The notes under the pieces are model-generated. The model did not search any database, had not been told where the DNA came from, and was given only the letters and a program-made list of their open reading frames with translations. Made by a program: the position numbers and the translations under genes. Below, in pieces: positions 46,589 to 58,629 of a stretch of 64,000 bases of DNA. This DNA comes from Chloranthus sessilifolius (Eukaryota; Streptophyta; Magnoliopsida; Chloranthales; Chloranthaceae): assembly GCA_021018995.1 (NCBI GenBank), contig CM037584.1:144229317-144293316 (forward strand), read 5' to 3'. The first letter of the stretch is position 1; the number at the start of each line of letters is the position of its first letter.

Positions 46589-48361
46589 ATGTCGTGGGTA
46601 GTGGACCCGGCTTACGCCAATCCCGACTCATCACCGCCACATTCTCTAACCCACTCCCATTCGAGAGAAGTCTTTTCCACCATCCCCCTCACCCAACCCC
46701 CTTTTACCATTACCGACCCATTTGGCGCTCCCATTTTCCCAACAACTGCCCCCCAAAATATCCAAAATCCAACCCCCTATTCTCCATCTTTTACCCAAGC
46801 CATGCCCATGCCAAGTCCAACTCATCTCCCATCCACATCCATACAAAATCCAAACCCATTTTCCCAATCCACATCCATGCCCTAATTCCCATCATCCCCC
46901 TATAGACCCGATCGACCCACATTCACATACACCACTTCCACCCTATCCAACCCCTCGCAAAATCCCCCATCCATCCGGGTCATGCCCATTTTTATCGGGG
47001 CCATGCCCAAATTTCCCCATCCCTCCTCATCATGCCCCCCATCATCCCAAAACATACCCAATACATCCCCTCATCCACCCCATACCTCCCCACCTACCGT
47101 GGCCATGCCCGATTATACCGGGGCCATGCCCAATTTTTCCGCCACTTCCATCCCATCTATACCCCATCACCCCTTAAGTCCCCCATCTCCATCCAACCCT
47201 TCCTCCATGACCATGATGGAGGAGATGTTCCAAGCCTATTCCGTGTGGAAGGCTTCTCAAAACATCCCCTATCCTCCACACCCCATGCCCATGAACACAT
47301 CCCATACCCTAGCCAATCTCCATGCCTCACTCTCCCATGACCCCCATCAACTCCCCAAAATCCACACCACCCAAACCCCCATTACCCACTTACCCCAAGG
47401 CCCATGGCCCAATCTCCAAACTCCCACATACCCCAAGGCCCATTAGCCCAAACCCCCTTTTTCCACATATCCTAGGACCCATGACCCAATACCCCACCAC
47501 CCAAGCCTACCCAGGGCCCATGGCCCAGACCCACCAGGGGCCCATGGCCCAGACTCACTAAGGGCCCATGGCCCAAACCCATCAAGGCCCACTGGGTCAG
47601 ACCCACCAAGGGTCTATGGCCCAAACCTACCCATGGCCCAAACCCTCCTAGGGCCCATGGCTCAAACCCATCAAGGCCCATTGGGCCATACCCACCAAGG
47701 GCAATGGCCCAGACCCAACAAGAGTCCATGGCCCAAACCCTCCTAGGGCCCATGGCTCAAACCCATCAAGGCCCATTGGGCTAGACCCACCAAGGTCACA
47801 TGGCCCAAACCCATCAAGGCCCATTGGGCCAAACCCATCAAGGGCCCATGATCCAGACCTATCAAGGCCCATTGAGCCAGACCCTCAAGGGCCCTTGGCC
47901 CATACCTACCCAGGCCCATTGGCCCACACCCACCAAGGGCTCATGACCCAAACCTACCCAAGGTCCATGGCCCAAACCTATTAATGGCCTGTGGCCCAAG
48001 CCCAAACTCCACACTCATACCTTCCACAATACCCCAACATTTGACCCAACCTTCACAGCCGGGTCAAACCCATGCCATACCTCAAACCCAAATCTCCCAT
48101 GGCCCCAAACCCCAAGGCCCTCTCCAAACCTTCCCTCATGCCCAATGGCCCCATTAGGCCCCACCCCTAAACCAAACTACCACCCATTCCATCACCCCTC
48201 AACACTTTCCTTACATTCAAGAGGGCCACCCAACCCACATCCAATCCAATCCCATCCTGTCCGTGCAGCAACAGGTTGACAATCCCGTCCTCACTGCACC
48301 CTACATAGATCAGCAATATGAGGCGGACGAGATAAAAAATAGTGATGCCTAAGCTGGGGCA
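46589..48361 (+). pseudogene. Element G gag, Pro-rich N-terminal region, decayed
   Basis: MSWVVDPAYANPDSS opens a frame rich in Pro, Ser, Thr and Gln that changes frame several times (46722, 46982, 47322). Such long low-complexity N-termini precede the gag core in some Tat/Ogre elements. The second half is a degenerate minisatellite encoding GPMAQTHQ-like units. Parallel frames on both strands are by-products of the C-rich composition. It is joined to the gag core at 48362. Confidence 0.6.
47480..48005 (+). repeat. degenerate coding minisatellite, 24-27-base unit
   Basis: About 18 units of AAGGGCCCATGGCCCAAACC and AAGGCCCATTGGGCCAGACC type. In the gag frame they alternate GPMAQTHQ and GPLGQTHQ. 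Stops now interrupt the frame. Confidence 0.8.
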
Positions 48362-49765
48362 GTGACCATTGTTAATCCTCCGCTTATAGTTACCCCACCC
48401 TTGATAGCGCAGAGTGAATCTCGGTCGGCTATTGAAAAAGTGGCCCCCATGTCCAAAGAATCAGAACAATTAAGGGAGAAGCTAGACAAGATCCAGAAAC
48501 AGTTGTTGAAGATGGGTGGTGCTGAAATCCACGCCACAAATTTTACGAATTTGTGTCTGTTTGCTGAGATCTCCCTGCCCCCCAAATTTAAAATGCCAGT
48601 ATTCGACAAGTATAATGGCACAGACAACCCGATTGCGCACCTCAAGTCCTATTGTTGGGATATGTGTCAATACGGGGGCGACGAGAGACTGCTAATAAAA
48701 GTCTTTCAGAAAAGTTTAACCGGCCCAGCTCTGAGATGGTTTACATCTCTTGAGCCGCCCATGATGAAAACATGGAGGGACTTGACGTACCTCTTTCAAG
48801 AACAGTATGTCTACAATATAGACATTGAGCCGCGTAAATCCGACTTGGCTCGTTTAAAGCAGAACCTAAACGAGACCTTCAGCAACTACTTGGGGCGATG
48901 GAGAGCATTGGCAGCTCAGGTCAGGAACATAATACCTGATGATGAACAGATAGAAATGATTTCGAAGAATACTCTGCCAGTGATTTCGGACTTTTTGGTG
49001 TACCAGCAGCAGTCTAGTTTTACTGATCTGGTGAAAAATACTAATCGATGTGAGGATGCTACCAGAGAGGGCTGTCTGAATAAGAACGTGCCAAGTGGAC
49101 CCAGTGGGGTTAGAAGATTTTCAGAGCAGAGGAATGAGAAGAGAACAGGGGGCGATGTCCAGAACATAGTCAATACCCGGCCCAATAATAACACTACCCC
49201 ATTTCAATTTCAGGGAGCCCCACTAGCACCTGTTAGGCCTGAGCAGACGTAAAGAATGGGAAATGGGCAAGGAATGCAAATGACCCCGAAACAAAGGAGA
49301 GCCCGCTACAACCGAGTCTTTATACCTCTGGGGCAATCATTGAGTGTACTTGTGCCCCTGTTAGTAGAAAAGGGATTAGTGGCTATCCGCCAACCACAAC
49401 CTCCTCCTCACCCGATCCCAAGGAACTATGACCCAAATACCCACTGTAATTTTCATCAGAGTTCGAGTCACCCTACTGATCGCTGCTTCCCATTGAAGCA
49501 CGCCATCCAGGATTTGATCGATGCTGGAAAAATCATTCCCCCTGCACCTTTTCAGCATGCTAATATTCACCAAGTGCCATTACCCCCACATCCTACCGGA
49601 GGAGTAGGTCCCAAACTCACCATCGGAATGATAGAAGATGGGGAGGAGTTTGAATTTGACCCATCCGATTATATCAGTGATTGGGAGAATTATGTGGCAC
49701 CATGGCCGAGGAATGATGAAGAAAGGAATGTTGGGGTAATTGAACCCCTAAATTTGTCAGAATAT
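48362..49765 (+). pseudogene. Element G gag core
   Basis: One frame from 48362 to 49765 with a single TAA at 49250-49252. It contains the capsid-like region (KMPVFDKYNGTDNPIAHLKS, LTGPALRWFTSL, DLARLKQNLNETFSNYLGRW) and, after the stop, a finger CNFHQSSSHPTDRC followed by LKHAIQDLIDAGK. It is a particle protein that would bind element RNA. The frame ends artificially at EY, where element H starts; the same coding sequence continues at 62706 (and in a duplicated 143-base piece at 51308). Confidence 0.9.
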
Positions 49766-51307
49766 TGATCGATTTTAAAATGTAACCCTTGCAAGTGCAC
49801 AAGATCTATTGTAGTATGGCAAGAACAAGGGTGACGAACCCACAGGGAAACGTGAATTTTAATTAATTCTTTCAGAGATTTATAAATGTCCCCAAGGAAG
49901 TACCAAGGGGCAGATTCAATTTATCAAAAATTTATCACACTTTTCTTAAATGCAAGAGAAATAAATTAATCTAAATAACTAATTACTGATGAATCTAAGA
50001 ACAATATTTAAATATGATCAAGGAATATGCTACCCCAGATTAGTACTCCTTTTCTATCATTAAAACCCACAGTTTCATTAAAGCATCATTCACACCATCA
50101 TTCGTCTAGAAAAATGATTCGTAATAAAATATGATCATCAATCCGGCATACCCTATCTAAAAACAATGACTCAGCCTATCATTGCAGTATGAGTCATGTA
50201 GGAAGCATAGCATATCTCATGATGTTTAGATTACAACAATAAATACATAATTGCTCTGCAGCCTAGATCAGCCTGCAGGTCCAGATCTAGTGATTATAGC
50301 CGTTGATACGTGCAATCAACGGTCATAACAAAGCATTCAATATATTTTCAATAACACAAACTTTTAGCAAAACGATTCCATGATGACAATACTAGACTGC
50401 GATATTAATCATAAAAAATTGCTAGTTATCTGGGGATCGCATCTTCCCCGATCAAAGAATTTAGCCGCTCATCTTTGGTGTAGGATGTCCTTGTCCATTC
50501 AAAGCCATTCCACTTTTCATTTCTTCCAAAAGATCTTTGTTTACAATGCCTTTTCCTAAATACAATCTATGCTTTCATGAATGTAAAAGAAAGACTGTGT
50601 AAATCCTAAGTACAATTTACCCAGATCAAACCCTAAAAGAAGGAGGAAGAAGAACCCTTGAAAAGATGCCAAAAAAAGTGGAAAACCAAAAATGAATAAT
50701 AAATAATAATAATCCCCCCTTCGAAGTGTTGGTTCCGTATTTAAATAGTTTCCCAGTTGCATAGGTGTCCCAGCTCGACAAGTCAGGGTCGATTAATCGA
50801 CCCTGTATGGTCGATTAATCGACCCTCCAAAGAATCCCCAAAAATCTGCTTTAAAGTCACTTCCGTGTCAGACTGTTCTCTGTGCCTCGATTAATCGAGC
50901 AAAAGGGTCAATTAATCCACCTTCCAAGATTTTCGTGAATTTCAGCCCACTTTTGCATCAGACACTACTTTGGTATTTTGGCCATATCTTTCTACTCCAA
51001 ACTCGGATTGATATGATTCTTACGGCGTTGGAAAGTGGCCAGAAAGATCTACAACTTTTGTGTTTTAGCAATTTCAGGAATTGGACTTCTTGATGGTCCA
51101 AATTGAGCTGAAATTCACACCAAGTTCTTGATGACCCAAAGTTACAGTGTTTTGACATTATTTTCAGAATTCTTGGGCTATTTTCTGCACTTGGATTGTA
51201 TTTACCTGAAACACTTTAAATCTAATAATTCTCATCAGATAGCCTTTATTGGATGGCTAAATATAGATATTTAGGGGTGAAATATTATCATATTTCACTA
51301 CTCATCA
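49766..51307 (-). repeat. Full-length left LTR of element H
   Basis: TGATCGATTTT...CTCATCA, 1.54 kb, immediately followed by AATAT and 143 bases of G gag sequence. Palindromes GGTCGATTAATCGACC at 50787-50802 and TGGTCGATTAATCGACC at 50808-50824; CTCGATTAATCGAG near 50887-50900. Confidence 0.92.
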
Positions 51308-51450
51308 AATATTTCCCCAGCCCAACCCCACAATTTGAACCTTTGGATCTCCAGGCATACTTTTCGTCCACCACACCCGTCAATTATGTAAATATCAATG
51401 CATACCAACCATACACCACAACCCCCATCATTTACCCTATAAACCCCCAT
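51308..51450 (+). repeat. Duplicated piece of element G gag between LTR copies
   Basis: 143 bases matching 62706-62848 with about six substitutions. In frame they encode EYF-PSPTPQFEPLDLQAYFS-type sequence that continues the gag frame broken at 49765. It ends in CCCCCAT, directly joined to LTR sequence starting GTCCCAACTCGAC. Confidence 0.92.
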
Positions 51451-51964
51451 GTCCCAACTCGACAAGTCAGGGTCGATTAATCGATCCTGTAGGGTCGATG
51501 CATCGACCCTCCAAAGAATCCCCAAAAATCTACTTTAAAGTCACTTTCGTGTCAGACTGTTCTCTGTGCCTCGATTAATTGAGCAAAAGGGTCAATTAAT
51601 CGACCTTCCGAGATTTTCGTGAATTTCAGCCCACTTTTACATCAGATACTGCTTCGGTATTTCAGCCATATCATTCTACTCCGAACTCGGATTGACATAA
51701 TTCTTACGGCGTTGGAAAGCTGACAGAAAGATCTACAACTGTTGTGTTTTAGTAATTTCGGGAATCTGACGTCTTGATAGTCCAAATTGAGCAGAAAGTC
51801 ACAGTTTTTTGACATTCTTTTCAGAATTCTTAGGCAGTTTTCTGCACTTGGATTGTATTTACCTGAAACACTTCAAATCTAATAATTCTCATCACATAGC
51901 CTTTATCGGATGGATAAATATAGGCATTTAAGGGTGAAATATCATCATATTTCACTACTCATCA
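51451..51964 (-). repeat. Truncated 3' LTR of element H
   Basis: The last 514 bases (plus-strand right end) of the LTR, ending CTCATCA next to the purine tract. It carries GGGTCGATGCATCGACCC (51492-51509), the same variant as the right LTR and unlike the full left LTR, so it is the true 3' LTR of this copy. Confidence 0.9.
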
Positions 51965-51977
51965 CACCCCCAAACCT
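51965..51977 (-). other. polypurine tract of element H
   Basis: Minus-strand AGGTTTGGGGGTG next to the LTR, identical to that of B. Confidence 0.85.
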
Positions 51978-53990
51978 ACACTTTGCTAGTCCTCGAGCAC
52001 AGCAAACTAAAGAAAATAAATGCCACTTTCGTAGGGAGCATGATTGCACTTAGCATGCGCAACAAGCCTTTAAACCCCTAGGTGATCCCTAGTGGAGGAG
52101 TTGTGTCTCCCGAGGGTTTACAATAAAGGTACCCACAAACTTCTAAAAATTTCAAACCATCGGCAAAATTGAGTTTTCAAAACATGATTTTTTTTTTTTA
52201 TAACATATATACTATTCAAAAACAAAAATATTAATTGTTTCAATATGTGAATCATCAATCTTAAATATTAATGTCATGTCAATCATGCTAGTGTCCATTC
52301 AAATTAACCTAATACTCAAATTGTTAGATAACTCATCCATGCATGCCTAAACGTGAAGTGTGTGCATACCAAAACTAAGATTCATCCATCTCGGAACCAA
52401 TTTAAATAGTAAATCATTAGATCTCATGTGTCGACTCAATCCTCACTTTAGGTATACTCTCAAAATAAAATCACTTCGATGATGGGTAGGTTTTTGCACA
52501 CGTGTGAGAGATCAATACAAAGCAAGCAAAAAGGTCTCACATGATTAATGAAACACGATGTAATCAATGAACCAAAAAAATTCTCATAAGAACTGATACT
52601 TGTATATCCTAAGTATGTCATATCAAGTGTCATAAGTATCACATATTTACTCTCCACAAGGAAGTTACCGATGTAAGATTGGATCATGAAGGTCTTTTGT
52701 AGGGTTGTAACGGGGCTCAGGAAAGGGTAAGAAAGAAAGGGAATTTGGATTCAAAATTTCTGATAAATCAGAAAAGAAGCAAACTTCTGATTTTTCTATT
52801 TCTCTTCTTCTTCTTTTCTAATCTCTCACTATTTTTCTCAATATTTTTCTATTTTTCTCAACTTTCTTTTTCTTTTGAATTTCCTTTTCTTGAAGCACCT
52901 CATATTTTTCATTATTTTCTTTTTCTTTTTCTCCCCCCTTTTTCTTTTATATTTTTGTCATACACTCTCAGTAAACACCACAACTCAGTATCTCTCCACT
53001 TACTCTCTTTTCATTCATTTTCATCCCTCGTTCCTAATTTCTCATAAATGAGAAGACTAAAGCTGAATTTTCAGAAATGGTGAAGGGTTAAAGGTTAGTG
53101 TGGCTTATCAAAGAATGTATAAAGGTAAGTTTTTCAATAGGCTCAAAGGGATACTAGAATGATTAATTTATGAGGTGGGACATTTTAAGCACAAACGAGC
53201 CAAAGATGGCCTTCAATCATATCCTTAAAAGATGGTAACCTTGCCTATTTGTCTTGAGTAGATATACAGTACGTTCTAACACAATAATATGAATTTGATA
53301 TCATGCAAAGTCACAAGCCAAAATAAAATGTATGAGTTTATACAAAATAATTCGTATTCAAAGAAAACTCCGAGTTTATGCATTCACTCATCAATGACGG
53401 GAAATTAGCTCTAAAGCTTACCGGGTTCAGTCTCCACTAAGAACCTAAGATTTAACATTCAAAACAGTTCATCGATTTTTAAGTCTTAGCTTAGTATAAA
53501 TGCAAAACTTCTAAGCATGAATATCAAAATTACCCACAAAATATCACATTAATCGTCATTATCCTAGATACAAGTAATCAAAATATGACATCGATATTCT
53601 CAAAATTAAATGCACATGTATCATCAACTAAAGTTTGAAAACTATCACAATTTTTTTTTTTTTTTTTTTTTTGAACTAAATAAAAAATAAGTGATGAAAG
53701 ATAGATAACCATACATACCCCCAAACCTAAAAATGACAATATACTCATTGTTTGAAATAAGTAGGCACCCTCAAACCTGTTGAAAAGTACCTCAATCACA
53801 AAGATCAGGTGCAGAAAATATGTGCATCAAATTAGAACATGACCAAAAATAGATTGAAGGTAATGTGGCTATACTAATTTAGAAATTAGAAACAACCTAA
53901 AGTAAACTAAAAACTAATATTCTAGAACTAAACATACAAAAAGAGAAATCCTAAATCCTAAATCCTAAACTAAACATGAGTCCAACTCCT
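51978..53990 (-). other. 3' noncoding region of element H
   Basis: About 2 kb, AT-rich, with pyrimidine tracts (52790-52950) and a T run at 53649-53672. The ORFs that can be drawn through it (for example a Phe/Leu-rich one at 52745-53047) are composition artefacts. Some stretches resemble the 3' noncoding region of B (CCCCCAAACCTA; GGTGATCCCTAGTGGAGGAG). Confidence 0.6.
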
Positions 53991-54119
53991 TTAATCATTG
54001 GTAGGCGGGCCCATCCACCTTGGTTCACTTAAATTGATGTTCTTCGGCACAGGGAACAATTTCTCCCAGAGTGCGAGCGGAAAGTGATGAGTCACCGCCG
54101 ATGGTATGGATGGAGGCAT
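53991..54119 (-). CDS. small Pro-rich ORF downstream of integrase in H
   Basis: MPPSIPSAVTHHFPLALWEK ... SEPRWMGPPTND, 42 residues from the only ATG. The frame is open upstream to 54219 and Pro/Ser-rich there as well. It follows the integrase end by about 200 bases in the sense orientation. Element B has a short Pro-rich ORF at the corresponding place (13866-13693), also with a Leu-Trp core. Function unknown; it could be chance. Confidence 0.3.
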   Translation of the reverse strand: MPPSIPSAVTHHFPLALWEKLFPVPKNINLSEPRWMGPPTND

Positions 54120-54322
54120 GGAGGCGGCGATAAGAGATGGAGATGGGGGAGGTGGAGACGGAATCCCATCAATTATCTTGATATCAGTAGTGATGCTCGG
54201 TGTAGGAGATTTGGAACAATTCTAACAAAAACAAAAATGAAAACAAAAGTAAAATAAAACACACTGGGTTGCCTCTTAGGAAGCGCTGAGTTTAAGTGTC
54301 GACAGCTCGACCTCTTCATTGA

Positions 54323-55729
54323 TCAAGAATCTGGGTCACTAAGGTGCGCCGCTTCAATCTTAAACTGGGTGATTGGCTCAAACATTGGTTTAAGACGTTG
54401 CCCATTCACTTTGAAAACTCGATTATCCTCGAGACTACAGATCTCAATCACACCATGCACACTAATGGAAACAACCTGAAACGGGCCTTCCCATCTAGAT
54501 TTCAGTTTTCTAGGGTGGAGCTTTAGTCTGGAATTAAACAGCCAAACCTTTTGTTTAATGTGGAACTCTTTCTGAAAAATTGACTCATCATGCAGCTTCT
54601 TGTACCTTTCTTTGTACATCTTGGAGTTTTCATACGCATTATAACGTAGCTCTTCCAATTCACTCAGCTGTAGCCTTCGATTTAATCCTGCCGCTTGCAT
54701 ATCAAAGTTAAATCTTTTGATAGCCCAAAATGCCTTATGCTCCAATTCAACAGGAAGATGGCATGCTTTTCCCATAGATAATTCTAAACAGAGACATCCC
54801 AATTGGTGTCTTGAAGGCGGTACGATAGGTCCAAAGAGCATCAGATAGCCGGTTAGACCAATCTCTTCTATCCGGTCGCACCGTCTTTTCTAAAATTCGT
54901 TTGATCTCCCGGTTCGACACTTCCACTTGACCACTAGTTTGCGGTGATATGGTGTTGCAACCTTGTGGGTAACGCCATATTTCTTCATTAGAGTGGCAAA
55001 ATGGCTGTTGCAGAAATGTGAACTGCCATCACTAATGATTGCTCTCGGGATCCCAAATCGGTTAAACACATTTTCTCTCAGGAATTTGACAATGACCTTG
55101 TGATCATTCGATTGGGTTGCCACAGCTTATATCCATTTGGAGACATAATCAACAGCCACGAGAATATATGAATACCCCAAAGATGGGGGAAAAGGACCCA
55201 TGAATTCAATCCCCCAAACATAAAAAATTTCAACAATCAAAATCAGATTAAGGGGCATCATATTTCGTCGTGAAATATTTTCCAGCTACTGACATCTTTG
55301 GCATTCTTTACAAAATTTGGCAGTGTCCTGAAAGATGGAGGGCCAATAAAATCTGCTTTGAAGAATCTTGTGTGCGGTCTTTTGTCCTCCAAAATGGTCT
55401 CCACAGGCCCCAGCATGGCAAAAGTTGATAACACTCAATTGTTCTTCTTCAGGCACACATCTCCTGATAACCTGATCTGAACAAACTTTAAACAGTTGTG
55501 GCTCATCCCAAAAATAGTATTTTATTTGTGAGAAGAACAGATTTTTATCATTTTTGCTCCATTGGGTAGGGATCCTGCCAGTTACCAGATAATTCACAAT
55601 ATTAGAGAACCAAGGAACTTTTGTAGCGGCAGCACCTATTGCCATCAATTGTTCATCCGAAAAGGTGTCACGGATAGTCTTAAAGACCGATGATTCTTCC
55701 GGCAAAATTCTTGACAGATGATCGGCCAC
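54323..55729 (-). pseudogene. Element H integrase
   Basis: HHCC region (HAGACGDHFGGQK ... CKECQRCQ) in 55729-55286, with the upstream linker WSKNDKNLFFSQIKYYFWDE. The next part is frameshifted; WGIEFMGP near 55200 shows Glu where the first catalytic Asp belongs. SDGSSHF (second Asp) is in 55123-54890, followed by a frameshift before the third acidic residue. The C-terminal part 54841-54323 has [19 protein letters not shown] and VNGQRLKPMFEP. Inactive. Confidence 0.88.
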
Positions 55730-56188
55730 TACATTTTCGATACCCTTTTTATCTTTGATCTCAAAATTGAACTCTTGTAGGAGTAAGATCCATCAGATCA
55801 ACCTTGGTTTCGTGTCCTTCTTTGCTAGCAGATATTTCAATGCCGAGTGGTCTGAAAAGATCACTATTTTTTAGCCAAGAAGATAAGAGCGGAACTTATT
55901 TAGAGCATACAGCACGGCTAATAACTCTTTCTCAGTGGTGGTGTAGTAAAGCTGGGCATCAATCAATGTCTTACTAGCATAATAGATCATATGAGGCAAT
56001 TTGTTCACCCTTTGCCCTAAGACTACTCCAATAGCATAATCAGATGCATCACACATGAGCTCAAAAGGTAGAGAATAATCCGGTGGTTGAATTATTGGTG
56101 CATTTGATAAAAGCTCACGCAACTTTAGGAGTGCCTTCATGCAATTCTCATCAAAGTCAAAAGGAACATCTTGCCAAGCAAGGTACAC
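55730..56188 (-). pseudogene. Element H RNase H domain
   Basis: [32 protein letters not shown], then a stop at 55871-55873 (LLG) and, beyond it, DHSALKYL with the third acidic residue near 55840. Same order as in B. Confidence 0.88.
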
Positions 56189-57216
56189 AATGGTTTAGCC
56201 ACCTTGCTAAAATCTTTGATGAATCGTCTATAAAATCCTGCATGACCCAAAAATGATCGAATTTGTCGAACACTCTTTGGTGGGAGCAAATTAGCGATTT
56301 TATCGACTTTTGCCCTATCAATTTCGATTCCTTTCTTTGAAACAACATGTCCCAACACAATTCCTTGTTGCACCATGAAATGGATTTTCTCCCAGCTAAG
56401 AACAAGTTTGGAGTCCACACAACGTTACAACACTGGTGCAAGATGATTCAAACATGAATAAAATGTTTTCCCAAAAACCGAGAAGTCGTCCATGAAGACT
56501 TCGATGAATTTGTCGATCATATCCGAAAATATAGCTAACATACATCGTTGAAACGTGGCCGGAGCATTACATAGGCCGAATGGCATTCTGCGATATGCAA
56601 ACGTTTCGTAGGGACACGTGAACGTTGTCTTCTCTTGATCTGCAGGAACCACCGATACTTGATTGTAGCCCGAATATCCATCAAGGAAATAATAAAACTC
56701 TTGTCCTGCTAACTTTTCTAGAATTTGGTCAATGAATGGCAGGGGAAAATAATCTTTTCTTGTAGCCGTATTCAATTTTCGATAATCGATGCACACGCGC
56801 CACCCTGTGGTTTCACGAGTGGGCACCAATTCTCCTTCAGCAATTTCTTTCACAGTGATTCCGGACTTTTTCGGAACAATTTGAACTGGACTGACCCATG
56901 GACTATCAGAGAATGGATAGATGATTCTAGCATCGAGTAATTTAATGATTTCCTTTAAAACGACTTCTTGCATGTTCGGATTAAGTCGCCTTTACGGTTC
57001 TCTCGATGGTGTACTATCATCTTCCAGATGTATTTTGTGCATACATACCAATGGGTCAATCCCTTTTAAATCAGCTAGGGTCCATCCGATAACTTCCTTG
57101 TGATCTTTAAGCACTTTCAACAAGTCATGCTCTTGTTCTTCCGACAATGTGGATGAAATTATCACTGAAAATGTTTCTCGTGGCCCTAGAAAAGCATACT
57201 TGAGCGACTCAGGCAA
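56137..57216 (-). pseudogene. Element H reverse transcriptase
   Basis: Connector KYAFLGPRETFSVIIS (57216), a stop near 56990, then a 182-residue open core 56973-56425 with GWRVCIDYRKLN, FLDGYSGYNQ, RRMPFGLCNAPATFQRCM and the catalytic FMDD (EVFMDDFSVF, near 56487-56508). The thumb/connection follows (VLGHVVSKKGIEID) after one stop at 56425. All motifs are present, with only a few disabling changes. Confidence 0.92.
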
Positions 57217-58389
57217 CTATTTTAATTCAATAGTTGGTGGCTCCATGATTGATGGAGTCGGTTCAGCTTTTACCTCAATAGGTAACGGTTCTACCTTAGT
57301 CACATTTTCACACAAGTTATCATCGGGACATGATAGACTCGACCTCGTTTCTTCTGACTGTTTCCTTTCAGATCCTTTTTCCTCATAGATGGCCAACAAA
57401 GCAGTTTTAAATTCTTCTTTGGTGAGCATTGATGGTAATGCTTCATCCACCACTTCGTCCATCTGGTCGATGTAAAAACATTCGACCTCATCCTCGTTAA
57501 GGAAATGGTTCATCGCATGGAATATGTTCAATCTAACCTTCATGTTTCCAAAAGAAACGTCCATGACTCCCGTTCGAAAATTAATGCAAGTGTTTGTAGT
57601 GGCGAGAAACGGACGTCCAAGGATGATGGGGACTTGATTAATTGATTTAACAGGTGGTTCCATGTCTAAAACAACGAAGTCCACTAGAAAGACAAACTTG
57701 TCTATTCCAACCAAAACATCCTCGATAATACCCCGAGGTCTTCTTTCTAACCTATCAGGCAATTGGAGTGTGACTGTTGTAGGTTTTAATTCACCCAATT
57801 CGAGTTTCTCGTACATTGAGTATGGGATTAGATTAACACTTGCCCCTAAATCCAATAACGCTTTTCCAATTGGTTGCCCACCGGTGACACATGGAACAGT
57901 TGGGACTCCAGGGTCTTTCAGTTTCTGTGGGATTTCCAATTGCAATATTGAACTGACTTGATTAGTCAGGAACACTTTCTTTGAAACATGAGTACGTGCC
58001 TTTCTCTTACGAGTGCACAAATCTTTGAAAAACTTGGCATACTCAGGAACTTGTTCGATTGTTTCAAGTAATGGAAGATTTATCTTTACTTGCTTGAATG
58101 TTTCAAAGATTTCTTCCATTTTTACCGGTCCCTTGCCCATTCTGGATGGATGAGTTAGGCATTCAGGGAATGGTGCCTTTGGGACATACGGTGTAGATTC
58201 AAGTTTTGGTTCTTTTTCACGTCCGTGTTGGACAATTGAGGGAGACACTTCCTCTATTGCTTTCTCTTTTCCCTTCTCTCTTCCTTGCTCTTTCTCTTTC
58301 TCTTTTCCTTTTCCTTTATCTGTTCTTATCTCTAATTCTTTCTCTTTCTTTGCTTCTCTTTCTTCATCAGCTTCCACGGGCATTTCCAC
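57217..58389 (-). CDS. Element H gag-protease spacer and aspartic protease, open
   Basis: 390 residues without a stop. The N-terminal 60 residues are almost all Glu, Lys and Arg (EKEKEQGREKGKEKA), a charged coiled-coil-like region. The middle has the aspartic protease site LLDLGASVNLIPYS (about residues 185-198), VLVGIDKFVFLVDFVVLDM and PIILGRPFLATTNTC. The C-terminus is acidic and ends before RT. It would process Gag-Pol. The initial Met is simply the first in an internal open region, because gag and pol were one polyprotein. Confidence 0.8.
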   Translation of the reverse strand: MEMPVEADEEREAKKEKELEIRTDKGKGKEKEKEQGREKGKEKAIEEVSPSIVQHGREKEPKLESTPYVPKAPFPECLTHPSRMGKGPVKMEEIFETFKQVKINLPLLETIEQVPEYAKFFKDLCTRKRKARTHVSKKVFLTNQVSSILQLEIPQKLKDPGVPTVPCVTGGQPIGKALLDLGASVNLIPYSMYEKLELGELKPTTVTLQLPDRLERRPRGIIEDVLVGIDKFVFLVDFVVLDMEPPVKSINQVPIILGRPFLATTNTCINFRTGVMDVSFGNMKVRLNIFHAMNHFLNEDEVECFYIDQMDEVVDEALPSMLTKEEFKTALLAIYEEKGSERKQSEETRSSLSCPDDNLCENVTKVEPLPIEVKAEPTPSIMEPPTIELK

Positions 58390-58629
58390 TTAGTTATCAA
58401 CCTCTCGCCCACTTCTCAGCACCGTAACAGCTTTCAACTGTTGACTATTCGATGGTCCTTCATCTGGTGGTGCTTGACCTCGAGGATTGTTAATAGGCTG
58501 GCTGGAAGCTTACCTTCCTCTCATTGACTTAGTTGATTGGCCAATTGACTGACTTGGTCCATTATCATCTGCTGAAAAGATTGCATGCTTCGCATCACCT
58601 TTTCCTCCAAATCAGAATCTTTTAAAACG

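Noticed and set aside
47472..47872. Minus-strand Gly/Trp-rich ORFs over the G minisatellite
   Set aside because: Shadow frames of the repeat encoding GPMAQTHQ on the plus strand.
52745..53047. 100-residue Phe/Leu-rich membrane-like ORF
   Set aside because: Produced by a pyrimidine-rich noncoding tract of H; similar tracts occur in B without an open frame.
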